Shown: in pieces, positions 1 through 9,833 of the stretch
Position numbering within the stretch: the stretch's first letter is position 1
Layout of the letters: the number at the start of each line of letters is the position of its first letter
NCBI GenBank assembly: GCA_001794055.1
Contig: MGJB01000011.1
Coordinates: 1 to 36,662, forward strand
Direction: 5' to 3'
Length of the DNA stretch: 36,662 bases
DNA from: Candidatus Yanofskybacteria bacterium RIFCSPHIGHO2_01_FULL_41_26
GTDB taxonomy: Bacteria > Patescibacteriota > Minisyncoccia > 2-02-FULL-40-12 > GWA2-44-9
Notes under the pieces: model-generated
What the model saw: only the letters and a program-made list of their open reading frames with translations
Databases searched by the model: none
What the model was told of the DNA's origin: nothing
Position numbers and translations under genes: made by a program

Positions 1-1
1 G

Positions 2-1057
2 GCGTTTGTAGACCTCTCTTACTGGGCGCCGAGCGTCGATGCGGTCGCGGGTTCAGCAAATGATGGAACCGCATCGAGCAGTCCGCAAGTCGTTGTTTCT
101 TCTTCTGGCTCGCCGACAGGCATTTTGGTCGCTCTTGCCGATGCCGTCCTGATCCGCGTTCAGAATATCTGGGCGAGCGGGGATATCATTGCTCAGGGCA
201 TCAAAAAAACATATTTCAGCATTGCTGAAACGGTTCAATCCCAGTTTGGCGACATGTCTTTTGACATGGGTACCATGGTAAGTAATTGGCTGTCCCGGGA
301 TATTGCGGTTTCTCCCAATATTCCCGACAGTGAAAGGGCAATATTCCAAAGCAACAATGTCCAGGCCGCCGACCAGTCTAAAGTTGACTTGGCTGAAAAC
401 GGTTCGTATCTGGCCACATACGGCGTTGATTCTACGAGAGGGGAAATAGCTTTGTCGGGGTCATCGCAAATAACGGGCGGAGAGGCGAGGATATTCTTCG
501 ATTTCTCCTTCACTTCCGTCATTTCCGAAAAAATTCCGATTCGGGTCATCATTACGCCGACAACCGCAGTTCAGGGTCAGCTCTACGTTGATGCTAAAAC
601 ACCTTATGGCTTTGTCGTCAAATCCGTGAATGGCTCTGGAGAGGCATCGTTTGATTGGCTGGTTATTGCCCGCCGAAAGGGATTCGAGGGAACTGACGTA
701 TTCGGTTCGACATCTTCATCATCTTTCTCGTCGCCAAGCGACTCAGGATCTGCGGTGACTTCGTCACCGACCCCTTCTCCTTCGTCGTCTGACGACTCCT
801 CAGGATCTACGGTGACTCCGTCACCTACAACATCGCCTACGACAACACCTGAAACCAGCCCGGAACCTACACCAGAAACGACTGCGTCGCCGACACCAGC
901 CCCGTCGGAATCCCCATCGCCTGTTCCTGAATTAACGCCGGAGGCTACGCCGAGCCCCACCCCGACCACGACCCCGACCCCGGATGCTACACCAGAACCC
1001 ACTCCGATGCCGTCGGACACACCTGCTCCAACGCCTGATGCAACCCCGAGCCCTTAA
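2..1057 (+). CDS. Partial (5' truncated) secreted/surface-like protein with a Pro/Thr/Ser-rich C-terminal tail
   Basis: Frame open from position 2 to TAA at 1055-1057; low-complexity [16 protein letters not shown] tail; no start codon needed inside the window. Confidence 0.7.
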   Translation, partial: AFVDLSYWAPSVDAVAGSANDGTASSSPQVVVSSSGSPTGILVALADAVLIRVQNIWASGDIIAQGIKKTYFSIAETVQSQFGDMSFDMGTMVSNWLSRDIAVSPNIPDSERAIFQSNNVQAADQSKVDLAENGSYLATYGVDSTRGEIALSGSSQITGGEARIFFDFSFTSVISEKIPIRVIITPTTAVQGQLYVDAKTPYGFVVKSVNGSGEASFDWLVIARRKGFEGTDVFGSTSSSSFSSPSDSGSAVTSSPTPSPSSSDDSSGSTVTPSPTTSPTTTPETSPEPTPETTASPTPAPSESPSPVPELTPEATPSPTPTTTPTPDATPEPTPMPSDTPAPTPDATPSP

Positions 1058-1105
1058 TACAATGGGGGTCTTTGTATTGACCCTATACAAAGACCCCCAT
1101 TGTAT
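1057..1105. repeat. Left REP-like hairpin of the RAYT element (21-bp perfect stem, 7-nt loop)
   Basis: ATACAATGGGGGTCTTTGTAT-TGACCCT-ATACAAAGACCCCCATTGTAT. Confidence 0.9.
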
Positions 1106-1119
1106 GGTAATAAAGATAA

Positions 1120-1743
1120 ATGAACACAAGAGATTACAAAGAATGTGCACCCGGCAAGTATTACCATATTTTTAATCGTGGCAATGGAAAACAAAATATT
1201 TTTTATAACCCCGAAGATTATGCATTCTTTATTTCTCGTCTTAAATCTAATTTATATCCTTCAGACGATGACTCAAGTAGAATTCAAAAACTTCCCCCCG
1301 ATTCTTTTTCGCTAATCGCATATTGTTTGATGCCTAACCATTATCATTTATTAATTAGGCAAAATAAAGATATCCCTACGAGTAAACTTGTTTCAAAGGT
1401 TTGTACTAGTTATGGTAAATTCTTAAATAAAAAATATGACAAAGTTGGTCATTTGTTCCAAGATCATTTCAAACAAATTAATGTTTCAGATAATAAATAT
1501 TTGATTTGGCTTTCTTGTTATATCCATGATAATCCAAAATCTGCGGGACTCGTGAACAAGCTGTATAATTATGAGTGGAGTAGTTTTAGGTTTTATATGA
1601 GTGGAAGAGGGAATTTGCCTTGTGATAATAAGGTAATTTTAGATCAGTTCAAAAATGTTAGTGAGTATGAAAAGTTAGTTGAAGAGAGCCACTTGTTAAT
1701 TAAAAATAATAAAGAGTTACCGGGTGACTTACTTTTAGACTGA
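1120..1743 (+). mobile_element. REP-associated tyrosine transposase (RAYT / Y1_Tnp, IS200-like)
   Basis: N-terminal YYHIFNRGNGKQNIF and HUH-type motif YCLMPNHYHLLIRQ; flanked by matching hairpins. Confidence 0.9.
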
Positions 1744-1791
1744 CATTTACAATGGGGGTCTTTGTATACAAAGACCCCCATTGTAAATGTC
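1742..1791. repeat. Right REP-like element: 50-nt perfect palindrome
   Basis: GACATTTACAATGGGGGTCTTTGTA|TACAAAGACCCCCATTGTAAATGTC, same core as the left hairpin. Confidence 0.9.
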
Positions 1792-1933
1792 CACATTGAT
1801 AAAGTCGTGTTGATTGGGTAAAATTAATACAGTAAAAAAGGTTTAATTAAATACTTAAATCTTTAAATATTTGGTCCGCCAGCCGGCGGAGGAATGCCTA
1901 AATATTTGGAGGGGTTAAGTGTTTTAAGTAAAA

Positions 1934-4387
1934 ATGGATGCCAATTTTTTGGACGGTAGGGAGGTCGATATCAAGACAGTTTCTTACGACAACCCCGACG
2001 AAACTGTGGAACTTTCAGAAGCCGGATTTCTGGAAACAAAAGAGACAATTTATAGCAGGACGAGCCGTTGGTTTTTGTGTGTCGGTATCTTTGTTTTACC
2101 GCTCTTCTTTTTGCCGTGGACGACAAGTTTTTTGGAGTTTAACAAACAGATGCTTTTATTAGTTTTGGCAGGAGTGGTTTTAATTCTGTGGCTTTTGCAT
2201 GTAGTTATTTCCGGGCAATTATCTTGGAGGGCTAATTCTTTAGACAAAGGAGTGGTGGCGTTACTTTTTGCTATTTTTCTTTCAACTGTTTTTTCTCTGG
2301 CCAGGTTTAAGAGCTTATTCGGGTTAACGGGAAGCTTGAGCGACGCGCTTGTTACTGTCATTGCTCTTTCGGTATTTTATTTTGGAATAGTAAATCTTTT
2401 TGACGATAAAGGAAGAAAGGCGCGCGCTATTCTCGAGTACTCTTTGTTTGTTGTTCTTCTTTACGGCGTTTTAAATATGTTTGGGATCTCGGTATTTCGA
2501 TATATCGATATATCGAAATTTCAATTCGCGGCTTCCAAAACATTCAACACTGTCGGATCAATTAATGCTCTGGGCATGATTGCGGCGGCGGCCTTGCCGT
2601 TATTCTACAAGAGCAATCTCTCAATATTTCGATATTTCAATATTTCGAGAATCGGGATGATTCTTGCCTTGGTTATATTGGTAGTTCTCAATTGGTGGGT
2701 ACTTTGGGCTGTAGCCATAGCTGGAATGGCAACGATTATAGCCCTGGACAGCTTAAATCATGAATCAGGAATGGTAAATCGGGAGTCAAAATTCAGAATG
2801 TCCAGGTTCCTGCTACCAATGACGGTAATTGTTCTGGGAGTTTTCCTTATGGTTGTTGGTTTTAATTTAAATTTTCTAAAGAAAGACTTTCCGATTGAAG
2901 TGGCGCCGTCCTTCGGTTTGTCGACTAATATTGCTGAATCAGTGTTGAAAAAGAGCGTAGCTTTCGGCTACGGACCGGAAAATTTTTCTTTGGCTTTTGA
3001 TCAATATGGCGCCGCAACTCTTGCCAATACAACCTTGTCAAGCGCAAAGTTTTTTGACTCTACGTCCCAGGTTCTTAATTGGGCCGTTGACGGAGGGTTG
3101 ATTGTGCTTGCCGCCTTCGCTTTTCTCTTGTGGCTTATTATTAAAAACATATCAAAACATCTGTCTGTCCGGCAGGCGGGTCGAAATATAAACATGTCGA
3201 GTGAAGACATCGGTGTTTTCTCGGTACTTGTAGCTTTAATCACGGGGATGTTCTTGTATCCATTCAATCTCACCCTCATGTTCGTCGCTTATGTAGCGAT
3301 GGGTCTGGTCGCCGTATCTTTGTGGGGAGACAACAAAAAGTCATTTAATGTCGAAGAGAGAGCTTCTACTTCTCTTGTTTCTTCGCTCGGCTTCATTGGC
3401 GGGCTAATTCTTGTTCTTGTCGGTTTTTATTTCGGAACGGTTTTATATATTTCTGACATAAAGTATGCCCAGGCTCTATCCAGCCAGGACATTAATAAAG
3501 CAGCCAGTCTTCTCGGCGAAGCTGTTAATTGGAACGGTCAGGATGACAGGTATTACAGAACATCTTCCCAGGTCGTATTGTCCTTGCTTTCAATGGAATT
3601 AAACAAAAAAGCCGGTGATGTTGATAAAACAAAAGTCCAGAATTATTTAGCTTCCGTCATAAATTTATCCAAGAATGCCACCGACGTGGTTCCGAGAGAA
3701 TCAAACAATTGGTCAAATTTGGGCAACACATACCAGAGTTTAATAGGAATTGTGGACGGAGTAGAAAAGCTTGCCGAGGATTCATATTTGAAGGCGGCCG
3801 AGCTTCGGCCGGGAGATGCGTCTTTTTATAACAAAATCGGAAGCATGTATCTGGCAAAATCAGATCTGGCCCGCCAATTAGCTGCCAGTGGAGGAACTAA
3901 TGCGGCGCGGTTCCAACAAGAAGTGGTTCCGGATTTGAATAAGGCCCAGGAAAATTTCCAGAAAGCTATAAATATTTCGAGCAGTTTCGGGTTGGCTATA
4001 TATAACTTGGGAGTCGTATATGACAGGATGGGCAAAGTACCGGAGGCCATTGCGCAGCTCGAAAAAATAGCGCCGTATAACAGCGATCAGCCGTCATTGG
4101 CTTTTGAACTTGGTCTTCTTTACTATCGTAACAATCAGAAAGACAAGGCCTTTTCTCAATTACAAAATGCGGTTCTTTTGTCTCCCGATTTTGCCAATGC
4201 CCGCTGGTATTTGGGATTACTGTTTGAAGAAAGACAAGATATTCCTAATGCAATGGACCAGATGCGAAAGATCTTAAGTGTTGACGCCAACAAGGATAAC
4301 CAGACGGTATTAACCAAACTAGATGAACTTCAACGCGGAAAGAAAACAATTCCTCCCAAAAAAGTATTGGACCAAAAGCCTCTCTGA
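1934..4387 (+). CDS. Large polytopic membrane protein with C-terminal TPR repeats (O-antigen ligase-like/TPR)
   Basis: 817 aa; many hydrophobic segments followed by TPR-like units (GLAIYNLGVVYDRMGKVPEAIAQLEKI, PSLAFELGLLYYRNNQKDKAFSQLQ). Confidence 0.75.
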   Translation: MDANFLDGREVDIKTVSYDNPDETVELSEAGFLETKETIYSRTSRWFLCVGIFVLPLFFLPWTTSFLEFNKQMLLLVLAGVVLILWLLHVVISGQLSWRANSLDKGVVALLFAIFLSTVFSLARFKSLFGLTGSLSDALVTVIALSVFYFGIVNLFDDKGRKARAILEYSLFVVLLYGVLNMFGISVFRYIDISKFQFAASKTFNTVGSINALGMIAAAALPLFYKSNLSIFRYFNISRIGMILALVILVVLNWWVLWAVAIAGMATIIALDSLNHESGMVNRESKFRMSRFLLPMTVIVLGVFLMVVGFNLNFLKKDFPIEVAPSFGLSTNIAESVLKKSVAFGYGPENFSLAFDQYGAATLANTTLSSAKFFDSTSQVLNWAVDGGLIVLAAFAFLLWLIIKNISKHLSVRQAGRNINMSSEDIGVFSVLVALITGMFLYPFNLTLMFVAYVAMGLVAVSLWGDNKKSFNVEERASTSLVSSLGFIGGLILVLVGFYFGTVLYISDIKYAQALSSQDINKAASLLGEAVNWNGQDDRYYRTSSQVVLSLLSMELNKKAGDVDKTKVQNYLASVINLSKNATDVVPRESNNWSNLGNTYQSLIGIVDGVEKLAEDSYLKAAELRPGDASFYNKIGSMYLAKSDLARQLAASGGTNAARFQQEVVPDLNKAQENFQKAINISSSFGLAIYNLGVVYDRMGKVPEAIAQLEKIAPYNSDQPSLAFELGLLYYRNNQKDKAFSQLQNAVLLSPDFANARWYLGLLFEERQDIPNAMDQMRKILSVDANKDNQTVLTKLDELQRGKKTIPPKKVLDQKPL

Positions 4388-5366
4388 TTTAAAGATATTT
4401 TTCAAGGAACATAAAACACGCTTAGTTGCTCTGGTGGCGGTAAGTGTGTTTTTGGCATGGATGGCAGCGGGAATTTTCCGGTCTCCCCTTAATGAACCGA
4501 AAGTGGTTGTAATAAAAGGCGGAGTAGGCGCTTATGCCATAGCCGAAATCTTGAAACAAGAAGGGATAATAACAAATAAATTTTTATTTGTTGCTTATAC
4601 GTTTATAACCGGGAACGAAAAAAAGCTCCAAGCCGGAAATTATTTATTTAAACCGGGAGTTACCGTTCCGGACATAATCAATTCTGTTTCAAATGGTCTT
4701 GCCGAATCCGATGATATTATTGTAACCATACCGGAAGGGTTTAATGTGTGGGAGATTGATAAAAGATTGGCCAGTTTTGGGTTGATTGTTGAAGGAGAAT
4801 TTGCCAGAAAATATCAACCGCAAGAAGGGGAATTCTTCCCAGACACCTATCGTTTTAGTAAAGAAGGAGAAACAGTCGATACGATTGCTGAAAAGATGAA
4901 GAATAATTTGGATAGAAACATTTTAACGATCGCATCTATTCTGGAAAAAGAGGCTCGGGAGGAAGAAGATATGCGATTGGTGGCTGGGGTTATCAGAAAC
5001 CGCCTTGCCAAAAAGACGCCTTTGGCAATCGATGCTACTGTTTCTTACGGTGCCTGCCTTAGAGATTTACAAGTCCGACTTGTAAATATATCGAAATATC
5101 AAAATATCAAATATAAAAATTGCGATGTAACTCAAGTAGGAGTCGGAGCGGAAATAAAAATCGACGGTCCTTACAATACTTACACTAGGCAGGGATTGCC
5201 ACCCGGGCCGATATCAAATCCGGGGATTAAATCAATATCCGCCGCCTTAAATCCCGCCACCACTCCCTACTTTTATTATCTCTCCACCCGTGACGGCAGT
5301 CAGATTATTTTCTCCAAAACCGCTGCTGAACATGCGGCAAACCGCCGCAAATATTTGGGGCTTTGA
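4323..5366 (+). CDS. mltG: Endolytic transglycosylase MltG (YceG-like)
   Basis: ILEKEAREEEDMRLVAGVIRNRL and YNTYTRQGLPPGPISNPGIKSISAALNP motifs; exact start uncertain (overlaps upstream ORF). Confidence 0.9.
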   Translation: MNFNAERKQFLPKKYWTKSLSDLKIFFKEHKTRLVALVAVSVFLAWMAAGIFRSPLNEPKVVVIKGGVGAYAIAEILKQEGIITNKFLFVAYTFITGNEKKLQAGNYLFKPGVTVPDIINSVSNGLAESDDIIVTIPEGFNVWEIDKRLASFGLIVEGEFARKYQPQEGEFFPDTYRFSKEGETVDTIAEKMKNNLDRNILTIASILEKEAREEEDMRLVAGVIRNRLAKKTPLAIDATVSYGACLRDLQVRLVNISKYQNIKYKNCDVTQVGVGAEIKIDGPYNTYTRQGLPPGPISNPGIKSISAALNPATTPYFYYLSTRDGSQIIFSKTAAEHAANRRKYLGL

Positions 5367-5391
5367 CATTTAAAATAGATTTTGCTAGTAT
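5363..5391 (+). promoter_or_regulatory. Sigma70-like promoter of rplJ
   Basis: TTGACA (5363-5368), 17-nt spacer, TAGTAT (5386-5391) with TG extension. Confidence 0.7.
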
Positions 5392-5400
5392 TTTCTAATC

Positions 5401-5522
5401 CTCCTTCGCTAAAGAAAGCTTCGGAGGACAAAGCCGTAGACAGCGTGATGAACGCCGAGGTGACAAGATATTTCGAAATATCGATTATCGGTTGTCATCT
5501 ACGGAAAAACCGTAGTTTTTTT
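5401..5522 (+). ncRNA. L10-type ribosomal-protein leader with terminal terminator-like hairpin
   Basis: CCGTAGACAGC...ACGCCGAGGT followed by CTACGG-AAAAA-CCGTAG-TTTTTTT (5499-5522) directly before the rplJ ATG. Confidence 0.7.
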
Positions 5523-6044
5523 ATGAAAAATAAAACCCAAAAAAAAGAAGAACTGAAGAAGCTTAAAGAAAAACTTCCGAAGTCCACAATAACGGTATTT
5601 ACCACCTTTTCAAGAGCAGGCGAGAAGGGGCTTTCTGTGGCCCAGATGTCGGAATTGAAAAAGGTGTTAAGAGCAATTGATGCCGAGCTTTTTGTGACCA
5701 AGAAAACATTAATGGATTTAGCGTTGAGACAATATGTTGATATATCGAAATATCCTGGTTTAGATATATACGGCATGGATGGTTCTGTCGGATTAGTATT
5801 AGGAGGCGGAGAAGGTTATGCGATTTCAAAAAAACTTTACGAATTTGCCAAGAAGAACAAGGCCCTGCAGTTTTTCGGAGCTATTTTTGAAAATAATTTT
5901 ATAGGCAAAGACGGATTTTTAGAAATGGCCAAAATGCCGTCCAGGGAAACATTACTGGCAAGATTATTTGGAATGATGAAATATCCGATTTCAGGATTAG
6001 CAATTGTTTTAAGCGAGGTAGCAAAACTAAAACCTGAAGCGTAA
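5523..6044 (+). CDS. rplJ: 50S ribosomal protein L10
   Basis: MKNKTQKKEELKKLKEKLPKSTITVFTTF...; start moved to ATG 5523 after the leader; followed by L7/L12. Confidence 0.9.
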   Translation: MKNKTQKKEELKKLKEKLPKSTITVFTTFSRAGEKGLSVAQMSELKKVLRAIDAELFVTKKTLMDLALRQYVDISKYPGLDIYGMDGSVGLVLGGGEGYAISKKLYEFAKKNKALQFFGAIFENNFIGKDGFLEMAKMPSRETLLARLFGMMKYPISGLAIVLSEVAKLKPEA

Positions 6045-6103
6045 AACGTGAAACGTGAAACGTCTGAATGATGATTCACGATTCATGCTTCACGATTCAA
6101 GAA
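6034..6103. repeat. Degenerate 7-nt-period repeat spanning the rplJ-rplL intergenic region
   Basis: CTGAAGC GTAAAAC GTGAAAC GTGAAAC GTCTGAA TGATGAT TCACGAT TCATGCT TCACGAT TCAAGAA. Confidence 0.7.
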
Positions 6104-6106
6104 GTT

Positions 6107-6484
6107 ATGGAAAAAAATCAATTTATCGAATCAGTGGAAAAAATGTCCGTGGCCGAATTGAATGATTTGGTTAAAGCACTGGAAGAAAAGTTCGGCGTAT
6201 CGGCCGCTGCCTTCGCCGCTGGCGCGGCTTCGGCAAGTCCAAGCGGCGCTGATGCTGAAGCTGGCGAAGAAAAGGACAGTTTTACAGTTGTCTTAAAAGA
6301 TGCCGGTTCAGCTAAAATTCAAGTTATTAAAGTTCTTCGAGAATTGACTGGTCTGGGATTAAAAGAAGTTAAAGATATTACCGATAAAGTTCCGGCTAAT
6401 GTCAAAGAAGGCGTCAAAAAAGCTGATGCTGAAGAAATGAAAGCAAAACTGGAATCCGCCGGGGCCGTAATCGAACTTAAATAG
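6107..6484 (+). CDS. rplL: 50S ribosomal protein L7/L12
   Basis: [24 protein letters not shown]...[44 protein letters not shown]. Confidence 0.97.
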   Translation: MEKNQFIESVEKMSVAELNDLVKALEEKFGVSAAAFAAGAASASPSGADAEAGEEKDSFTVVLKDAGSAKIQVIKVLRELTGLGLKEVKDITDKVPANVKEGVKKADAEEMKAKLESAGAVIELK

Positions 6485-8285
6485 AGTACGGCATTACTTT
6501 CCAGATCTTTCCGTCTTTACCAACGAGATATACTGCTTCATCTTGGTCAAGATAAGCATTTGTGAATGCCTCTTGACTTGAAACTTTGAGAGTCTTGAAC
6601 AAGGTTCCGTTTGCCTTGCTTAACAGATAAATTCTGCCCATATTTTTGTTAATCAAATAAAGATATTGTGAATTTTTGGTTGTTGCCAATAAACTTGAAT
6701 CATCTGGAAAAACGAGAGTGTTTGTTTCGTTTTCTTTTTTGCCCTTGTAATATGTAGCAAGGAGGCCTGATTTATTTAAAACATAAACCTTTCCGTCAAC
6801 AGCTATCAACAATGATTCGGGAAGTAATGCTTCGCTTTTGAGCCATTGAACGGCATCTTTAGGCTTGTTGGAAATGTCGGAAATCTTAGAAATTCCGTCA
6901 GCACCAATAAAATAAAGATTATCTTCATAAATATCTAAACCAGTTGCGCCTGTTCTTGTTTTTTCAGAAGCAAGCAGAGCTGCTTTATCGCTTACGCTCT
7001 TCGGTAATGTTTCGGTAAGGATGGGAGATGATTCCACGGCTTGATCCAGATTATCTAAAAGCTTAACTATTTCACTTTTGGCATCGTCTGTTTTTTTTGA
7101 AGAAACTGCTAAGTTGATACTGGCAATGGAACCGAGTAAAAGTTTTCTTGCGCTTAAAAAGTCGTTTTGGTTAATTTTGGTCTTGGCAAGTTTTATATTG
7201 TTTTGAGCTTCATTAATCGCACTAGATGTCTGTTTTTGTTCCGGACTGACGAAAAAGAATGTCTTGGCGGTCCAAGCTCCGATTAGGATCAAGATTCCTA
7301 ATGACGTAAAAAATACTACTTTGTTTTGTCTTTTTGGTAAAAACATTTTTATTTTTCCGAGGACGGTTATAAAGGGATTATTTTTTTTGCCTAATGCGAA
7401 CTCAGATCTTATTATTCTCGGAAGTTCCGGTTCGGGGATTATATATTCAGATTGTTTATCGCCTTCTTTAGGTGGTTTTTTCTCGTCAATTTCGGATACT
7501 GTGATTGGAGAAGGGATAACTTTTGCTGCTTTGGGAATAACTGCCGGCTCTTTGACCTTATCGAGGTTAATATACAAAGCAGCATAAGTAAAGTCAACTT
7601 TTTCTCCTTTTATCTCTCCTATCTTTTCAAGGAACTGTTTGGCGTTGAGCTTAAGAAAATTTTCTTTGATGGCCTTCTCTTTTATAGCGGCCAATCGGCT
7701 GGGGCAAAAAGCCAACACTTTATCTCCGTGAGCAATTCTGCCGGAGACGATATGGGAAAATTCCTTTTCTTCCACTTTTTCTTTTGTGAAGAGATCTATG
7801 TTGTTAAGAATGTCTATTGTTTTATTGTCGCGAGCAAGAAGTATTTTGAATTTGCCTAATTTGGATATGTTTATATTTTCTCCGGTAAGAGCAAAAATAC
7901 CGATATTGATCTTGGCGTCCTTATTAATGAAAAATTCATCAACGACATCGTTGATTTTCCTTAGTGTTGCCGAAAATGCTTCTTTTGGAGAAAGATCGGG
8001 ATTTGAGTAATATTCACGTTTGGCTAGTGAGGCGACAAGATTGGTGGCGTAAGCGACATCGGACTCTTCCGTATTGTCTTTTGAGCTTGAATCTTTATGG
8101 GTATCGAAGCTCCGTTGAATATTCCCAACAACATATAAGTTACCCAAACTTCTCTTGCTTTCATCGGCATGGTAATCATATGAGAAAATATCGAAGTGTC
8201 CTTCTTTTGGTGACCCTTTGATAAGTATTTCTGTTTGAGTTGGTTTTAGGAAAATTTTTTCCACGTTTGTAGTTGCAATCTGCAA
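6477..8285 (-). CDS. Membrane protein with PP2C-phosphatase-like N-terminal region, one TM helix and a beta-propeller-like C-terminus
   Basis: 602 aa; hydrophobic segment [16 protein letters not shown]; repeated YLY/VYVLNK strands; family assignment tentative. Confidence 0.55.
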   Translation of the reverse strand: MQIATTNVEKIFLKPTQTEILIKGSPKEGHFDIFSYDYHADESKRSLGNLYVVGNIQRSFDTHKDSSSKDNTEESDVAYATNLVASLAKREYYSNPDLSPKEAFSATLRKINDVVDEFFINKDAKINIGIFALTGENINISKLGKFKILLARDNKTIDILNNIDLFTKEKVEEKEFSHIVSGRIAHGDKVLAFCPSRLAAIKEKAIKENFLKLNAKQFLEKIGEIKGEKVDFTYAALYINLDKVKEPAVIPKAAKVIPSPITVSEIDEKKPPKEGDKQSEYIIPEPELPRIIRSEFALGKKNNPFITVLGKIKMFLPKRQNKVVFFTSLGILILIGAWTAKTFFFVSPEQKQTSSAINEAQNNIKLAKTKINQNDFLSARKLLLGSIASINLAVSSKKTDDAKSEIVKLLDNLDQAVESSPILTETLPKSVSDKAALLASEKTRTGATGLDIYEDNLYFIGADGISKISDISNKPKDAVQWLKSEALLPESLLIAVDGKVYVLNKSGLLATYYKGKKENETNTLVFPDDSSLLATTKNSQYLYLINKNMGRIYLLSKANGTLFKTLKVSSQEAFTNAYLDQDEAVYLVGKDGKIWKVMPYSI

Positions 8286-8330
8286 TAAATTAATTTATCT
8301 TATATTCATTCTAATTCACTTTTAATATAA

Positions 8331-8918
8331 ATGTCAAAGGATACTCTTGATAACATGTTTGGTTCGAAGATTAGGGTTAAGGTCCTGAAGTTCTTATTCC
8401 GGAATTATCCCGGAGAATTTTCTGTAGGAGAACTATCTGGAAAGTTGCAAGAAACAAATTTAGCGCTAAAGCGGGAACTAGAAGCTCTTGCTAAATTTTA
8501 TTTAATTAAAAAAAAGAAAACAATCAAAATTAAGTACTATTTGAATTCCAATTTTGAGTTTTTCGAGGAATTAAAAGCCCTTATTCTGAAAGCCTCTCCA
8601 GCGGAAAATAATAAAATGGTCGCTAAAATTTTAAAACTTGGCAGAGTAAAACTGGCTGTAGTTTCCGGGGTTTTTTTGAACGGCAACGGCGGCGCCAGTG
8701 ATAATTCCATAGCCGATCTTTTTATTGTTGGAGATGATATAAACAAAGATAAATTGAGAAAGTTTTTAAAAGCGCTTGAAGCGGAAGTTGGCAAGGAAAT
8801 AAAATTAAGCATTATGGACAAAGAAGAGTTTGATTATCGGTACGGCATGTTTGACAGATTTGTCAGGGTACTATTGGAATCTCCTCACGAAAAAATAATA
8901 AATAAGCTCGGACTATAG
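8331..8918 (+). CDS. Winged-helix transcriptional regulator-like protein, possible nucleotidyltransferase-like C-terminus
   Basis: MFGSKIRVKVLKFLFRNYPGEFSVGELSGKL... then SGVFLNGNGGASDNSIADLFIVGD. Confidence 0.6.
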   Translation: MSKDTLDNMFGSKIRVKVLKFLFRNYPGEFSVGELSGKLQETNLALKRELEALAKFYLIKKKKTIKIKYYLNSNFEFFEELKALILKASPAENNKMVAKILKLGRVKLAVVSGVFLNGNGGASDNSIADLFIVGDDINKDKLRKFLKALEAEVGKEIKLSIMDKEEFDYRYGMFDRFVRVLLESPHEKIINKLGL

Positions 8919-8924
8919 AACATT

Positions 8925-8997
<73 letters not shown>

Positions 8998-9094
8998 AAT
9001 CTGATTTTCTGCAAATTTACCGACTATGCAAGTTTGACATTTGCCCTCTTTTCCTGTTATAAAAACACCAGCTGCTCATTAAAAAGACGGATAT

Positions 9095-9700
9095 ATGATC
9101 CTAACTCTGACCGGCGCCTCCGGCGCCGGCAAGACAACCATTGCCAAGAAACTTCTGAAAAACCTTACCATTGATGCACAGATGGTTCCCAGCTACACTA
9201 TCCGTAAATTCCGCAAGCCGAGGCCTACCGACATACCCGGTGAGTATAAATATGTAACCAGACTCTGGTTCTGGTTCCTAGAAAAAATCGGGGCTTTCCT
9301 TTGGACAGTTCATGTTCATGGCAACAGTTATGGCACCACAAAACGCTGGGTAGTCAGAGGATTACGGGATGACAATACGATTCATATTATGATTTTATTG
9401 TCCGATGCGATAAAAACCCTGAGAGAGTTTGCTGAAGAAAAGGGTCTTTTAGATCAGGTCTACTCTTTTTATATCTGTTCTCCGCCACAGGAGGTTTTAA
9501 GAGTAAGATTGGAAAAGCGGGGAGATAGTCAGGGAGAAGTAAAGAAGCGTTTGGCGGATTGCCTTAAATGGGACCAGAATGCTTTAAGTTCGGGTATCTC
9601 ATATGAATTCGTCAAAAACGATGGAGAAATTCGAGAAGCCGTAGTAGAAATAAAGGATCGTTTTCTTTTGAAATTTGAAGCCTCTGAAAGTTTATTCTAA
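9095..9700 (+). CDS. Guanylate kinase-like P-loop NTPase
   Basis: MILTLTGASGAGKTTIAKKLL Walker A; PSYTIRKFRKPRPTDIPGEYKYV resembles the GMP-kinase lid. Confidence 0.7.
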   Translation: MILTLTGASGAGKTTIAKKLLKNLTIDAQMVPSYTIRKFRKPRPTDIPGEYKYVTRLWFWFLEKIGAFLWTVHVHGNSYGTTKRWVVRGLRDDNTIHIMILLSDAIKTLREFAEEKGLLDQVYSFYICSPPQEVLRVRLEKRGDSQGEVKKRLADCLKWDQNALSSGISYEFVKNDGEIREAVVEIKDRFLLKFEASESLF

Positions 9701-9704
9701 TTCC

Positions 9705-9726
9705 CACCCAAAAGGTGGATTTTTAA
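9705..9726 (+). terminator. Rho-independent terminator-like hairpin
   Basis: CCACC-CAAAA-GGTGG-ATTTTT. Confidence 0.6.
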
Positions 9727-9753
9727 TTTTAAAGCATTCCAAGTTATGCACAC

Positions 9754-9820
9754 TTGCATGGAGTCGAGGCAGTGCTATACTTAATCTTGTAAGTGGAGGA
9801 AAGTGGATAAGAGTGTTAAT
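9754..9820 (+). promoter_or_regulatory. mraZ promoter with three 10-bp-period MraZ-box-like repeats
   Basis: TTGCAT-16-TATACT with TG extension, then AAGTGGAGGA AAGTGGATAA GAGTGTTAAT (9791-9820). Confidence 0.7.
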
Positions 9821-9833
9821 AATTAACATTTCT

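Noticed and set aside
604-1020. 138-aa minus-strand ORF rich in Gly/Val/Asp
   Set aside because: Antisense shadow of the Pro/Thr/Ser-rich plus-strand tail; low complexity and no independent signals
4323-4387. 65-nt overlap between the TPR protein and mltG as a programmed overlap
   Set aside because: Most simply an over-extended mltG start; no motif supports the first residues
9113-9135. GC palindrome CCGGCGCCTCCGGCGCCGG in the guanylate kinase-like gene as a mobile palindrome
   Set aside because: It encodes the conserved P-loop TGASGAGKT, so protein constraint explains it
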